Shown: positions 26,325 to 35,439, counted from the stretch's first letter. The stretch: DNA of 64,000 nucleotides from Streptomyces sp. NBC_01351 (GCF_036237315.1 NZ_CP108356.1:2476501-2540500), one strand, 5' to 3'. Notes: generated by a model not told the origin, from the sequence alone. Made by a program: numbers and translations.

Positions 26325-27962
26325 CTATTCCACCCCGATGAGCAGCGGCGCCGAGTAACGGCCGCCCCGGTAGGTGACGGTGTCGACGGCCAGGTGCCCG
26401 TGCTGTACGTACGCCTCCAGGCGCTCGGCCAGCGCGTCCGGCACCTCGGGGCCCAGGACCAGGGTGACGAGTTCGCCGCCGGAGCCGAGCATCCGGTCCA
26501 GGACGGCCTCGGCGGTCTCGGGCAGGCCCGCGCCGATGACGGCGACGTCCCCGTCGATGAGGCCGAGCACGTCGCCGGCCTGGCAGATGCCGGCCGAGGT
26601 GAAGGACTGCCGTTCGGCGACGGCCAGTTCCCCGTAGCGGGTGGCGCCGGCGGCCGCGGTCATGGCGACCACGTCCTCGTCGAAGCTGCCGTCCGCGTCG
26701 TGCACGGCGAGGGCGGCCAGGCTCTGGACTGCCGAGCGGGTGGGGATGACGGCGACCCGTACGCCCTCGGCGCGGGCCCGTTCGGCCGCCGCGGCCGCCA
26801 CCGCCCGCGACTCGGCGCTCCCCGGCAGCAGGACCACCTCACGGGCGTGCGCGCGCCGCACGGCGTCGACGAGTTCGGCGATCTCCGGGACCTCCCCGGC
26901 GCGGGCGAGCACGGTGGTCGCGCCGGCCTCCTCGCACAGTCCGGCCAGTCCCTCGCCGGGGACCACGGCGACCACGGCCCGCTGGGCCCGCTCGCCGCGC
27001 GCCCGGCGCCGTTCGTCGCCGAAGTGCGTGATCCGTATCCGGTAGGGGCGGCCGGCCACGACGCCGGCCTCCACGGCCGCGCCGGGGTCGTCGACGTGGA
27101 CGTGGACGTTCCACAGCGCGTCGCCGCCGACCACCACCAGCGAGTCGCCGAGCCCGTCGAGGCGGGCGCGCAGTTCCTCCACGGCCGCCTCGGTCGCCTC
27201 CAGCAGGTAGACCACCTCGTACGCGGGCCCGGCCTCCTGCGCGCAGGGCTCGGGCGTCTGCGGTACGGGCACGGCCCGGCCGCGTACCGCCTCCTGAACC
27301 GGCTCCTCCCCGGACAGCGCCTGCCACAGGGCTCCCAGTACGGCGACCAGCCCGCAGCCCCCCGCGTCGACCACCCCGGCCCGGCCCAGCTCGGCCAGCT
27401 GCCCGGGGGTCTCGGCGAGGGCGGTACGGGCTCCCTCGTAGGCGGCCCCGGCCACGTCGGCGACGGTCCCCGCGGCGGACTCGGCGGCCTGCCCGGCCCT
27501 CGCCGCCGCGGCGGCGACGGTGAGCATGGTGCCCTCCACCGGGTGCGCGACGGCCTGGTATGCCTCCTCAGCGGCCCGGGTCAGCGCCTGGGCCAGCAGC
27601 CGGCCGGGCCCGCGCTCCCCGGGCTCCTCGCCCAGTACGTCGGCCACGCCGCGCAGCAGCTGCGCCAGGATCGTCCCGGAGTTGCCGCGGGCGCCTATGA
27701 GCGCGCCGTGCGCGTAGGCCCGTACGGCCTCGGCCAGGGAGGTCTGCGCTGTGTCCTGTGTCACCTGCGCGAGGGCGCGGTCGGCCGATTCGGCGGTGAG
27801 GTAGAGGTTGGTGCCGGTGTCCGCGTCGGCGACCGGGTAGACGTTGATCGCGTCGATGTCCTCGCGGGCCCGGCCCAGTGCGGCCAGGGCCAGCGAGCTC
27901 CAGGTGCGCACCGCTTCGGCGTCGAGCTCGTCAGGGGGCTGCGACTGCGGCTCGTGCGGCAC
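26325..27962 (-). CDS. DAK2/DhaL-domain fatty-acid kinase-type protein (FakA/YloV family)
   Basis: 545 residues from the GTG at 27960-27962, fixed by AGGAGGAA 6-7 bases upstream. The N-terminal DhaL domain shows INVYPVADADTGTNLYLT (metal and ATP site), GARGNSGTILAQLLRG and VDAGGCGLVAVL; the C-terminal half matches the FakA-C/DAK1-like part (LPGSAESRAVAAAAAERA ... QAGDVLGLIDGDVAVIG). Relatives in Firmicutes phosphorylate fatty acids handed over by FakB. The substrate here is not established. It is the first gene of the run to recG, rsmD and coaD. Confidence 0.88.
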   Translation of the reverse strand: MPHEPQSQPPDELDAEAVRTWSSLALAALGRAREDIDAINVYPVADADTGTNLYLTAESADRALAQVTQDTAQTSLAEAVRAYAHGALIGARGNSGTILAQLLRGVADVLGEEPGERGPGRLLAQALTRAAEEAYQAVAHPVEGTMLTVAAAAARAGQAAESAAGTVADVAGAAYEGARTALAETPGQLAELGRAGVVDAGGCGLVAVLGALWQALSGEEPVQEAVRGRAVPVPQTPEPCAQEAGPAYEVVYLLEATEAAVEELRARLDGLGDSLVVVGGDALWNVHVHVDDPGAAVEAGVVAGRPYRIRITHFGDERRRARGERAQRAVVAVVPGEGLAGLCEEAGATTVLARAGEVPEIAELVDAVRRAHAREVVLLPGSAESRAVAAAAAERARAEGVRVAVIPTRSAVQSLAALAVHDADGSFDEDVVAMTAAAGATRYGELAVAERQSFTSAGICQAGDVLGLIDGDVAVIGAGLPETAEAVLDRMLGSGGELVTLVLGPEVPDALAERLEAYVQHGHLAVDTVTYRGGRYSAPLLIGVE

Positions 27963-28073
27963 CGGGCGTTCCTCCTTGTGCGGGCCAGGGTTCACCGCAG
28001 GGTAACGAAGGACTGCCGGGACGGCGGGACCGCGGGGCGGGGTCGGCGGCAGCCATGGTAGTTTTCTTGGACG

Positions 28074-28097
28074 GGAGCAGTCGTTGTATGCTGCTCC
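28074..28097. promoter_or_regulatory. Hairpin and possible promoter in the rpmB upstream region
   Basis: GGAGCAG (28074-28080) and CTGCTCC (28091-28097) form a 7-bp stem around a TATGCT box (28087-28092). An ATCCGG/CCGGAT mini-stem follows near 28150-28165. No well-spaced -35 is visible, so the promoter call is weak. Confidence 0.3.
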
Positions 28098-28202
28098 GGT
28101 TGCCCGATGAGAGTCGGGCCATTCTTCCGGCAAACCACTTCAGACTTCTGATCCGGTGCGCCGGATTTCACTGTAATTGCATCTGAAGTTTTGGAGTGAC
28201 CT

Positions 28203-28388
28203 GTGGCTGCCAACTGCGACGTTTGCGCCAAGGGGCCGAGCTTCGGCAACAGCATTTCCCACTCGCACCGCCGCACCTCGCGTCGCTGGAACCCGAACAT
28301 CCAGCGTGTCCGTGCCGTGGTCAATGGGACGCCGAAGCGCCTCAACGCCTGCACCTCGTGCATCAAGGCCGGCAAGGTCTCGCGCTGA
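28203..28388 (+). CDS. rpmB: Ribosomal protein L28
   Basis: 61 residues from GTG 28203. It has the L28 core [22 protein letters not shown] and both CxxC pairs (CDVC, CTSC), so it is the zinc-containing form. It is monocistronic, divergent from fakA and followed by a perfect terminator. Confidence 0.96.
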   Translation: MAANCDVCAKGPSFGNSISHSHRRTSRRWNPNIQRVRAVVNGTPKRLNACTSCIKAGKVSR

Positions 28389-28424
28389 CGCCTTCCGTCG
28401 TAGCGCAGCCCTTCCGGTTGCCAC

Positions 28425-28459
28425 AAAAGGCCGGTTCACCTCTGGTGAACCGGCCTTTT
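28425..28459. terminator. Bidirectional terminator between rpmB and thiD
   Basis: AAAAGGCCGGTTCACC (28425-28440) pairs perfectly with GGTGAACCGGCCTTTT (28444-28459) over a 3-base loop. The flanking A and T runs make it an intrinsic terminator on both strands. Confidence 0.92.
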
Positions 28460-28485
28460 GTCTTGCCCTGAAACCGTCGGCACCC

Positions 28486-29286
28486 TCAGCGCCACTGCCA
28501 GCCGTGGTCCACCGGGCCGATGCCCCCGCCGAGCGGGAAGCCGGCGGTGAGGGCGCCCGTGACGTACCGCTTGGCCTCCGCGACGGCGTCCGGGACGGTC
28601 AGGCCCTTGGCGAGGCCGGCCGCGATGGCGCTGGCGAGGGTGCAGCCGGTGCCGTGGGTGTGCCGGTTGGCGTGCCGGGGGGCGCGCAGCCAGAGTTCCT
28701 CGGTCCCGTCGGTGAGCAGGTCGGCGGCCTCGTCCCCGTGGGCCGCCAGGTGTCCGCCCTTGATGAGCGCCCAGCGGGGGCCGTGGCCGAGGATCGCGTC
28801 GGCGGCCCGCCGCATGTCGTCCTCGCGCTCGACGACGACGCCGGTCAGCTGCGTCACCTCGTCCAGGTTGGGCGTGGCCACGGTGGCCCGGGGCAGCAGC
28901 TCCTGGCGTACGGCGTCCAGCGCGGAGGCGGCGAGCAGCGCGTCCCCGTGCTTGGAGAGGCCGACGGGGTCCACGACGGCCGGGGCGGCCGTGCCGGCCA
29001 GCAGCTCGGCCACGGTCTCCACGAGCACGGTGGAGGAGAGCATCCCGGTCTTCACCGCCTGGACTCCGATGTCGTCCACGACGGCCCTGAACTGGCCCCT
29101 GACGGCCTCGGCGGGCAGTTCCCAGGCACCCCGCACCCCGAGGGAGTTCTGCGCCGTCACGGCGGTCACCACGCTCATGCCGTGGACGCCGAGGGCCAGC
29201 ATGGTCTTGAGGTCGGCCTGGATGCCCGCGCCGCCGCCGGAGTCGGATCCGGCGACGGTCAGGCACAGCGGCGGGGCGACGCTCAC
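28486..29286 (-). CDS. thiD: Hydroxymethylpyrimidine/phosphomethylpyrimidine kinase ThiD
   Basis: 266 residues from GTG 29284-29286, which overlaps the thiL stop as GTGA. Ribokinase-fold signatures are [44 protein letters not shown] and the catalytic [18 protein letters not shown]. It makes the pyrimidine pyrophosphate of thiamine. It is coupled to thiL, and I saw no TPP riboswitch. Confidence 0.95.
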   Translation of the reverse strand: MSVAPPLCLTVAGSDSGGGAGIQADLKTMLALGVHGMSVVTAVTAQNSLGVRGAWELPAEAVRGQFRAVVDDIGVQAVKTGMLSSTVLVETVAELLAGTAAPAVVDPVGLSKHGDALLAASALDAVRQELLPRATVATPNLDEVTQLTGVVVEREDDMRRAADAILGHGPRWALIKGGHLAAHGDEAADLLTDGTEELWLRAPRHANRHTHGTGCTLASAIAAGLAKGLTVPDAVAEAKRYVTGALTAGFPLGGGIGPVDHGWQWR

Positions 29287-30266
29287 GCAGAACCGTCCAG
29301 GACGGCCGGGTCGCCCCCGAAGTGGTCCCAGCCGCCGGTGCTGGTCCACGGGGCGCCGTCCACGGTCACCTGGGGCAGCGCGGAGCGGTTGAGCACCTCT
29401 CCGATGACCTTCCAGCGGGCGGGCAGCTTCACGTCGGGCGGGAAGGTGGCCACGATGGCGTGGTCCTCTCCCCCGGTGAGCACCCACTGCAGCGGGTCCA
29501 CGCCGACGGCCTGACCGATGTCGTGCATCTGGGTCGGGATGTCGACGGCCGCCGTGTGCAGGTCGATGCGCACCTTGCTGGCCTCGGCGATGTGCCCGAG
29601 GTCGGCGATGAGGCCGTCGCTGACGTCGGTCATGGCGGTGGCGCCGAGTCCGGCGGCCGCGGGGCCCGCATGGTACGGCGGCTCGGGGCGCCGGTGCGCC
29701 TCGACGAAGGCCCGCGGGGAGCGGAAGCCGCGCGAGAGCACGGCGAAGCCCGCGGCGGACCAGCCGAGCCAGCCGGTGACGGCGACGACGTCGCCGGGCT
29801 GGGCGCCGGAGCGCAGCACCGGCTCGTGGTTGCGCAGGTCGCCGAGGGCGGTGATGGCGACGGTGATGGTGTCGCCGCGCACGACGTCTCCGCCGACCAC
29901 GGCCGCGCCGGCGACCTGGCACTCGTCGCGGATGCCGTCCATCAGCTCGGTGGGCCAGGTGACCGGCAGCTCGGCCGGGACGACGAGGCCGAGGAGCAGT
30001 GCGGTCGGCACCGCGCCCATGGCGGCGATGTCGGCGAGGTTCTGCGCGGCGGCCTTGCGGCCGACGTCGTAGGCCGTGGACCAGTCGCGCCGGAAGTGCC
30101 GGCCCTCCAGCAGGATGTCGGTGCTCGCCACGACCCGCCGGTCGGGGGCCGACACCACTGCGGCGTCGTCGCCCGGTCCGAGCCGGACCGCCGGGGTGGT
30201 GGTGAGCCGTGAGGTGAGCTCCCTGATCAGCCCGAACTCCCCCAGCTCGCCCACAGTGCCCTTCAT
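29283..30266 (-). CDS. thiL: Thiamine-monophosphate kinase
   Basis: 327 residues. The N-terminal [43 protein letters not shown] and ALGDL motifs and the later [18 protein letters not shown] belong to the AIR-synthase-fold ThiL family. It phosphorylates thiamine monophosphate to the active pyrophosphate. It is the first gene of the thiL-thiD pair, overlapping by 4 bp. Confidence 0.95.
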   Translation of the reverse strand: MKGTVGELGEFGLIRELTSRLTTTPAVRLGPGDDAAVVSAPDRRVVASTDILLEGRHFRRDWSTAYDVGRKAAAQNLADIAAMGAVPTALLLGLVVPAELPVTWPTELMDGIRDECQVAGAAVVGGDVVRGDTITVAITALGDLRNHEPVLRSGAQPGDVVAVTGWLGWSAAGFAVLSRGFRSPRAFVEAHRRPEPPYHAGPAAAGLGATAMTDVSDGLIADLGHIAEASKVRIDLHTAAVDIPTQMHDIGQAVGVDPLQWVLTGGEDHAIVATFPPDVKLPARWKVIGEVLNRSALPQVTVDGAPWTSTGGWDHFGGDPAVLDGSA

Positions 30267-30511
30267 CGCTGTGCCCCTTCTTGCCCAGTCCGCTTGCGGT
30301 CGCGAGCCGTCACAGCTCTGGGTACCGTCAACAGATACGTCAACTTCTGCTCTCCGTACGCCCCGCTGCGCGCGGCGCCGTGGCCTGGGGTCTCCCCTTG
30401 GCGCTCGGCGACGCGGTACCGTGGCGTCCCTTCTTCCCCCGGCCCCTTCGATCGTGTGGGGCCCACCCGAAGGTTAGGGGAAATGATCCTCGTGGCCGCC
30501 CTGGAGGTTCC

Positions 30512-30745
30512 GTGGTACAGGCGTACATCCTTATCCAGACCGAGGTGGGCAAGGCGTCGTTCGTCGCCGAGTCCATCGGCCAGATCCCGGGGGTGATCCA
30601 GGCCGAGGACGTGACGGGCCCGTACGACGTGATCGTGCGCGCCCAGGCCGACACCGTGGACGAGCTCGGCCGCATGGTCGTCGCCAAGGTCCAGCAGGTG
30701 GAGGGGATCACCCGCACCTTGACCTGCCCGGTGGTCCATCTGTAG
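30512..30745 (+). CDS. Lrp/AsnC ligand-binding (RAM) domain protein without DNA-binding domain
   Basis: 77 residues from GTG 30512, with GGAGG 4 bases upstream. The whole protein is the RAM/ACT-like effector domain of Lrp regulators (VQAYILIQTEVGKASFVAES ... GPYDVIVRAQADTVDELGRMV). No helix-turn-helix is encoded upstream in frame, so it cannot bind DNA on its own. Such proteins are thought to bind amino acids or to pair with full-length Lrp proteins. It lies next to a lipoprotein gene. Confidence 0.88.
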   Translation: MVQAYILIQTEVGKASFVAESIGQIPGVIQAEDVTGPYDVIVRAQADTVDELGRMVVAKVQQVEGITRTLTCPVVHL

Positions 30746-30765
30746 CCCCCGTTTACTGTTGGCCG

Positions 30766-31269
30766 GTGATGTCCCTCCACCGCCGGCCCTTCCGTGTCCG
30801 TCCCATGTCCGCCGTGCTCGCCGCGATGGCCTTCGTGGCCCTCTCGGCGTGCTCCCCGGGTGATTCCGAGGCCCGGGTGGACCCGCCGCCCACGCCGCCG
30901 GCCGAAGTCGCGGGGCTCTGTGCAGCGCTGCACGGGGAGCTCCCGGAGACGGTGGCCGGTCTGGCGCGGACCCGGACCGAACCGGAGTCCGCTCTGACCG
31001 CCGCGTGGGGCGGCTCGGCGATCGTACTGCGGTGCGGTATCCCCAAGCCCCCCGCGATGGCGGATCCGAAGCAGGAGGGCGTCAACGTGAACGGAGTCGC
31101 CTGGCTGCTGGAGAAGCTCGACAACGGGGATTTCCGGTTCACCACCGGGCTGCGGCGGGCGTACACGGAGGTCCTGGTCGATAAGGAGCATGCCACGGAC
31201 GCGGGAATGCTCGTCGGCCTGTCCACGGCCGTGGCCAAGGCCGTGCCCGAGGGCGTCTCCTCGTACTGA
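30766..31269 (+). CDS. DUF3515-type lipoprotein
   Basis: 167 residues. A basic N-terminus, hydrophobic core and lipobox (FVALSAC, cysteine near residue 29) indicate a lipid-anchored extracytoplasmic protein. The mature part (LCAALHGELPETVAGL ... AWGGSAIVLRCGI) matches the actinobacterial DUF3515 family; function unknown. It follows the RAM-domain gene by 20 bp. TACTGT at 30754-30759, six bases before GTG 30766, would also allow a leaderless transcript. Confidence 0.8.
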   Translation: MMSLHRRPFRVRPMSAVLAAMAFVALSACSPGDSEARVDPPPTPPAEVAGLCAALHGELPETVAGLARTRTEPESALTAAWGGSAIVLRCGIPKPPAMADPKQEGVNVNGVAWLLEKLDNGDFRFTTGLRRAYTEVLVDKEHATDAGMLVGLSTAVAKAVPEGVSSY

Positions 31270-31297
31270 GGGCCGCGGCCCTCGCTCCCCTCACCCC

Positions 31298-31342
31298 GAC
31301 CGCCCGCCGGCCGGCCCTTTCGGGGCCGGCCGGCGGGCGGTC
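31298..31342. terminator. Very strong bidirectional terminator
   Basis: A perfect 20-bp GC stem (31298-31317 with 31323-31342) and the 5-base loop TTTCG lie between the convergent DUF3515 and ddl genes. Confidence 0.9.
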
Positions 31343-31364
31343 TGCGGTACGGAGCCCGGTGCGG

Positions 31365-32522
31365 CTAGCGCAGTCCGGTGGAGCGGCGCAGGGCCGCCTG
31401 GATCAGGCTGTCCACCAGCTCCGGGTACTCGATGCCCGTCTTCTGCCACATCAGCGGGTACATGGAGATCGGGGTGAAGCCCGGCATCGTGTTGATCTCG
31501 TTGATGACGAACTCGCCGTCCTCGGTGAGGAAGAAGTCGGCGCGCACGAGACCCTCGCAGGACGCGGCGTCGAACGCCTCGATCGCGAGCCGCTGCACTT
31601 CGGCGGTCTGCTCGGGGGTGAGCGGGGCGGGCACGATCCCGGTGGCGGAGTCGATGTACTTCGCCTCGAAGTCGTAGAAGTCGTGGCTGGAGACCGGCGG
31701 GATCTCGGCGGGCGCGCTCGCGCGCGGACCGTCCTCGAACTCCAGCACGCCGCACTCGATCTCGCGGCCGCGCAGCAGCGCCTCCACGATGAACTTCGGG
31801 TCGTGGCGGCGGGCCTCGCGGATCGCCGCGTCGAGGCCGGAGGCGTCGTCGACCTTGGTGATGCCGATCGAGGAGCCGGCCCGGGCGGGCTTGATGAACA
31901 GCGGCCAGCCGTGCTCGGCGGCGAAGTCCGTGATCTTGGCCTTGGCGGCGTCCTGGTCGGCTTCCCACTCGCGGGGGCGGATGGTCACGTACGGGCCGAC
32001 CTTCAGCCCGAAGGAGGTGAACACCCGCTTCATGTAGTCCTTGTCCTGGCCGACGGCCGAGGCCAGGACGCCCGAGCCGACGTACGGGATCCCGGAGAGC
32101 TCCAGGAGGCCCTGGAGGGTGCCGTCCTCGCCGTACGGGCCGTGCAGCACGGGGAAGACGACGTCGACCTCGCCCAGGGCCTTGGGAACGGCGCCCGGCT
32201 CGGTGTAGACGACCTGGCGGCTGGCGGGGTCGACCGAGAGCACGACGGAGCCGTCCTCGGAGTCCGCGAGCTCCTCGACGCTCGGGAGCTGTCGGTCGGC
32301 GATGGCCATCCGGTCGGGCTCGTCGGCGGTGAGCGCCCATCGGCCGTCCGTGGTGATGCCGATGGGCAGCACCTCGTACTTGGACCGGTCGATGGAGCGC
32401 AGCACGGCGCCCGCCGTGACGACCGAGATGGCGTGTTCCGAGCTGCGGCCGCCGAACACGACGGCCACGCGGGGCTTGCGGCCCTGCTGCTCAGGGGTCT
32501 GGGGGAGGTTCTCGCTGCTCAT
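31365..32522 (-). CDS. ddlA: D-alanine--D-alanine ligase
   Basis: 385 residues from ATG 32520-32522; ATG 32546 is an upstream alternative, and both have weak ribosome sites. ATP-grasp signatures: VVFGGRSSEHAISVVTA, VFPVLHGPYGEDGTLQGLLE, FIKPARAGSSIGI and FVINEINTMPGFTPISMYP. It makes the D-Ala-D-Ala dipeptide for peptidoglycan. It is the third gene of plsC-gpsA-ddlA, 39 bp after gpsA. Confidence 0.95.
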   Translation of the reverse strand: MSSENLPQTPEQQGRKPRVAVVFGGRSSEHAISVVTAGAVLRSIDRSKYEVLPIGITTDGRWALTADEPDRMAIADRQLPSVEELADSEDGSVVLSVDPASRQVVYTEPGAVPKALGEVDVVFPVLHGPYGEDGTLQGLLELSGIPYVGSGVLASAVGQDKDYMKRVFTSFGLKVGPYVTIRPREWEADQDAAKAKITDFAAEHGWPLFIKPARAGSSIGITKVDDASGLDAAIREARRHDPKFIVEALLRGREIECGVLEFEDGPRASAPAEIPPVSSHDFYDFEAKYIDSATGIVPAPLTPEQTAEVQRLAIEAFDAASCEGLVRADFFLTEDGEFVINEINTMPGFTPISMYPLMWQKTGIEYPELVDSLIQAALRRSTGLR

Positions 32523-32561
32523 ATCGCCACGAGGGTACCCGCTCATGCGTCCGGAAAGGTG

Positions 32562-33572
32562 TCAGCGACGTTCCGGCTTGGCGCTGCGCCCCATCAGTTC
32601 CTTGAGCGCGACGAGGGTGGGCTTGCCGTGGTGGACGATGTCCACCACGGTGTCGGTGATCGGCATGTCCACGCCGTGGCGGCGGGCCAGATCGGCCACG
32701 GACTGGCAGGACTTGACGCCCTCGGCGGTCTGCTTGGTGACCGCGATGGTCTCCTCCAGGGTCATCCCGCGGCCCAGGTTGGTGCCGAAGGTGTGGTTCC
32801 GGGAGAGCGGTGAGGAGCAGGTGGCGACGAGGTCGCCGAGGCCGGCGAGGCCGGAGAAGGTGAGCGGGTCGGCGCCCATCGCGATGCCCAGGCGGGTCGC
32901 TTCGGCGAGTCCGCGGGTGATGAGCGAGCCCTTGGTGTTGTCTCCGAGGCCCATGCCGTCCGCGATGCCGACGGCGAGGCCGATGACGTTCTTGACGGCG
33001 CCGCCGAGTTCGCAGCCGATGACGTCGGTGCTCGTGTACGGGCGGAAGTACGGGGTGTGGCAGGCGGTCTGGAGGCGCTGGGCCACGGCTTCGTCCACGC
33101 AGGCGACGACGGAGGCGGCGGGCTGCCGGGCGGCGATCTCGCGGGCCAGGTTGGGTCCGGTCACCACGGCGATGCGCTCGGCGGGGACCTTGGCCACCTC
33201 TTCGATGACCTCGCTCATCCGCTTGGCGGTGCCGAGTTCGATGCCCTTCATCAGGGAGACGAGCACGGTGTCCGGGGCCAGCAGGGGCGCCCAGGAGGCG
33301 AGGTTGCCGCGCAGGGTCTGGGACGGGACGGCGAGGACGGTGAAGTCGGCGCCGGCCGCGGCCTCCGCCGGGTCGGTGGTGGCCCGGATGCCCGCGGGGA
33401 GTTCGACGTCGGGGAAGTAGTCCGGGTTGGTCCGGCCGGTGTTGATGGCGTCGACCAGCTCCTGGCGGCGGCCCCACAGGGTCACCTCGCAGCCGGCGTC
33501 GGCGAGCACGATGGCGAAGGCCGTGCCCCAGGAGCCTGTTCCGAAAACGGCCGCCTTCACGGGACGTGTCAC
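32562..33572 (-). CDS. gpsA: Glycerol-3-phosphate dehydrogenase (NAD(P)+)
   Basis: 336 residues from GTG 33570-33572, which overlaps the plsC stop as GTGA. The Rossmann motif is FGTGSWGTAFA (residues 10-20); later motifs are GPNLAREIA, GGAVKNVIGLAVGIADGMGLGDNTKGSLITRGL and the TFSGLAGLGDL segment. It makes sn-glycerol 3-phosphate for phospholipids, which suits its coupling to an acyltransferase. Confidence 0.96.
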   Translation of the reverse strand: MTRPVKAAVFGTGSWGTAFAIVLADAGCEVTLWGRRQELVDAINTGRTNPDYFPDVELPAGIRATTDPAEAAAGADFTVLAVPSQTLRGNLASWAPLLAPDTVLVSLMKGIELGTAKRMSEVIEEVAKVPAERIAVVTGPNLAREIAARQPAASVVACVDEAVAQRLQTACHTPYFRPYTSTDVIGCELGGAVKNVIGLAVGIADGMGLGDNTKGSLITRGLAEATRLGIAMGADPLTFSGLAGLGDLVATCSSPLSRNHTFGTNLGRGMTLEETIAVTKQTAEGVKSCQSVADLARRHGVDMPITDTVVDIVHHGKPTLVALKELMGRSAKPERR

Positions 33573-34321
33573 TTGTTGCCCTCCCCTGCGGCCTTGCGCC
33601 GCTGTTCCGCCCTGGCCTTGCGATGGTCGTACGGCTGCTCGGGCGCGGTTTCGCCGCGCAGTTCCTCCAGCAGCTCGGTGATGGCCGCCATGATGACCTC
33701 CGTGGCCTCCTTGAGTACTTCCGGGGTGGGTTCCCGGTCGTAGTAAGCGGAGAGGTCCACGGGCGGTCCGGCGAGCACCTGGAGGGTTTTGCGCGGGAAC
33801 AGGCTGAGCTTGTTCTCCTTGGCGTAGGGCGGCATCGCGAGGTTCGCGCCCCACTGGGCCACCGGAATGACGGGGGCCTTGGTCAGCAGCGCCACCCGGG
33901 CGGCGCCGGTCTTGCCGGCCATCGGCCAGATGTCGGGATCACGGGTGAGGGTGCCCTCCGGGTAAAAGGCCACGCATTCGCCGCGCTCGATGGCGTCCAC
34001 GGCGGCCCGGAATGCGTCCAGGGCGTTGGTGGACTCCCGGTAGACCGGGATCTGGCCGCTGCCGCGCAGGATCGCACCGACAATGGGCACCTCGAAGAGG
34101 GCCGCCTTGCCGAGCAATCGGGGCACCCGGCCGGTGTTGTACTGGAAGTGCGCGTAGGAGAGCGGGTCCAGATACGAGTTGTGATTGACGGCGGTGATAA
34201 ATCCGCCCTCGGCCGGAATGTGTTCCATTCCCCGCCAGTCCCGCTTGAAGAGCACTACCAGCGGCGGTTTCGCGATGGCCGCCGCAAGGCGGTACCAGAA
34301 GCCGATTCTGCGGCGGGACAC
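33569..34321 (-). CDS. plsC: 1-acyl-sn-glycerol-3-phosphate acyltransferase family protein
   Basis: 250 residues from GTG 34319-34321, chosen because GAGGAAGG lies about 8 bases upstream. The acyltransferase motifs NHNSYLDP (HxxxxD-type) and FYPEGTLTRD are present, and an Arg/Lys-rich tail ends the protein. It acylates lysophosphatidate or a related acceptor at the membrane. It is coupled to gpsA. Confidence 0.93.
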   Translation of the reverse strand: MSRRRIGFWYRLAAAIAKPPLVVLFKRDWRGMEHIPAEGGFITAVNHNSYLDPLSYAHFQYNTGRVPRLLGKAALFEVPIVGAILRGSGQIPVYRESTNALDAFRAAVDAIERGECVAFYPEGTLTRDPDIWPMAGKTGAARVALLTKAPVIPVAQWGANLAMPPYAKENKLSLFPRKTLQVLAGPPVDLSAYYDREPTPEVLKEATEVIMAAITELLEELRGETAPEQPYDHRKARAEQRRKAAGEGNK

Positions 34322-34513
34322 TCGGACACCTTCCTCTAGGACCGGTGCGCGGTTTGGGCACCTCGTCGGGCCGGACAAGTGTGGCCCCATGCCCGGTCTC
34401 TGTCGAGAACACCGTACGCCCCGCTCACGGCGCCCCGCCCCGGGGCCGTCCGGGCGGAAGGTGACAATGGTGGCCGAGCGCGCCGGAGGGAATCCCGAGG
34501 GAAGGGGGCGGCC

Positions 34514-35338
34514 ACGAACGCCGTCTGGAGTCTGGTGGTCCCGCTGAAGCCTCTGGCGGTGGCCAAGAGCCGCCTCGCCACGGCCGTGGGTGCGGCCCGT
34601 CCCGGGCTCGCCCTGGCGTTCGCCCAGGACACCGTCGCGGGGGCGCTGGCCTGCACCGCGGTCGCGGATGTGGTGGTCGTCACGGACGACGCGGCGGCCG
34701 GTGCGGAACTGGCCAGGCTGGGGGCGCGGATCGTCGCGGACGCACCGGGGGCCGGGCTCAACGCGGCGTTGGCCCACGGGGCGCGGGTGGTACGGGCGGG
34801 GCGGCCCGGGGCGGCGGTGGCGGCGATGAACGCCGATCTGCCCGCGTTGCGGCCCCCCGAATTGCTACGCGTGCTCGATACCGCGGCCGCATTTCCCCGG
34901 GCATTTCTGGCGGATGCCGCCGGAATCGGGACGACCTTGCTTTCGGCTGCTCCGGCTGTGGAATTGGCACCCTCGTTCGGGGGGCCGTCGCGGGCCAGGC
35001 ATTCGGCCTCGGGGGCGGTGGAAATCGCGCTGGAGGGCGTCGACAGCGTGCGCCGCGACGTGGACACGGCGGCGGATCTGCGGACCGCCCTTGCCCTTGG
35101 CGTGGGGCTCCACACGGCCCGATACAGTTCCGGTATGCAGGCGACCGCGTACACGTACGACTCCGACACCCGCAGCGGCAGTGTGCTGCTGGACGACGGC
35201 ACCCCGGTGCCCTTCGAGGCAGCGGCCTTCGACGCGGGAGGCCTGCGGATGCTGCGGCCCGGGCAGCGGGTCCGGATCGAGACGGACGGCTCGGGCGCGG
35301 CCCTGCGGATCACCCTGGTCACACTGCAGACCTTCTGA
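34514..35338 (+). CDS. cofC: CofC/FbiD-type guanylyltransferase fused in frame to a cold-shock-like module
   Basis: The first part (WSLVVPLKPLAVAKSRLATA, VVVTDDAAAGAELARLGARIVADAPGAGLNAAL, NADLPALRPPELLRVL) is the CofC/FbiD nucleotidyltransferase of coenzyme F420 synthesis. The frame continues without a stop into a 67-residue module (MQATAYTYDSDTRSGSVLLD ... VRIETDGSGAALRITLVTLQ) that looks like a small cold-shock or S1-like barrel normally encoded alone. The start is a problem: no ATG, GTG or TTG lies at the expected place. GAAGGGGG (34501-34508) is followed by an in-frame ACG at 34514, taken here; ATG 34379 would add an unlikely 45-residue Arg-rich leader, and GTG 34535 would remove part of the first strand. 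Confidence 0.7.
   Translation, partial: TNAVWSLVVPLKPLAVAKSRLATAVGAARPGLALAFAQDTVAGALACTAVADVVVVTDDAAAGAELARLGARIVADAPGAGLNAALAHGARVVRAGRPGAAVAAMNADLPALRPPELLRVLDTAAAFPRAFLADAAGIGTTLLSAAPAVELAPSFGGPSRARHSASGAVEIALEGVDSVRRDVDTAADLRTALALGVGLHTARYSSGMQATAYTYDSDTRSGSVLLDDGTPVPFEAAAFDAGGLRMLRPGQRVRIETDGSGAALRITLVTLQTF
35123..35137 (+). promoter_or_regulatory. Possible internal leaderless promoter for the cold-shock-like module
   Basis: TACAGT (35123-35128) ends exactly six bases before the ATG at 35135-35137 that would start the 67-residue module. This -10 to start spacing is the pattern of leaderless actinobacterial genes. The -35 is poor (TTGGCG at 35097-35102, 20-bp spacer). Confidence 0.35.
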
Positions 35339-35389
35339 GGCCCGCCCTCTCTGTCCCGCCTCTGACCTGCGAGTACGTCACAGCACCGC

Positions 35390-35419
35390 GGGCCGGCTCC
35401 CCCTTTGGGGAACCGGCCC
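35390..35419. terminator. Terminator between the cofC fusion and hupS
   Basis: GGGCCGGCTCCCC (35390-35402) pairs with GGGGAACCGGCCC (35407-35419) with one mismatch and a 4-base loop, between convergent genes. Confidence 0.8.
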
Positions 35420-35439
35420 GGCGTGTGTGACTCGTACCC

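Noticed and set aside
28000..28202. A riboswitch or zinc-regulator site before rpmB
   Set aside because: Only short stems are visible; no known aptamer core or convincing Zur box. L28 here is the zinc-binding form, which is not usually Zur-repressed.
30267..30511. TPP riboswitch upstream of thiL
   Set aside because: No recognisable THI-box core (CUGAGA, ACCUGA order) could be found on the minus strand.
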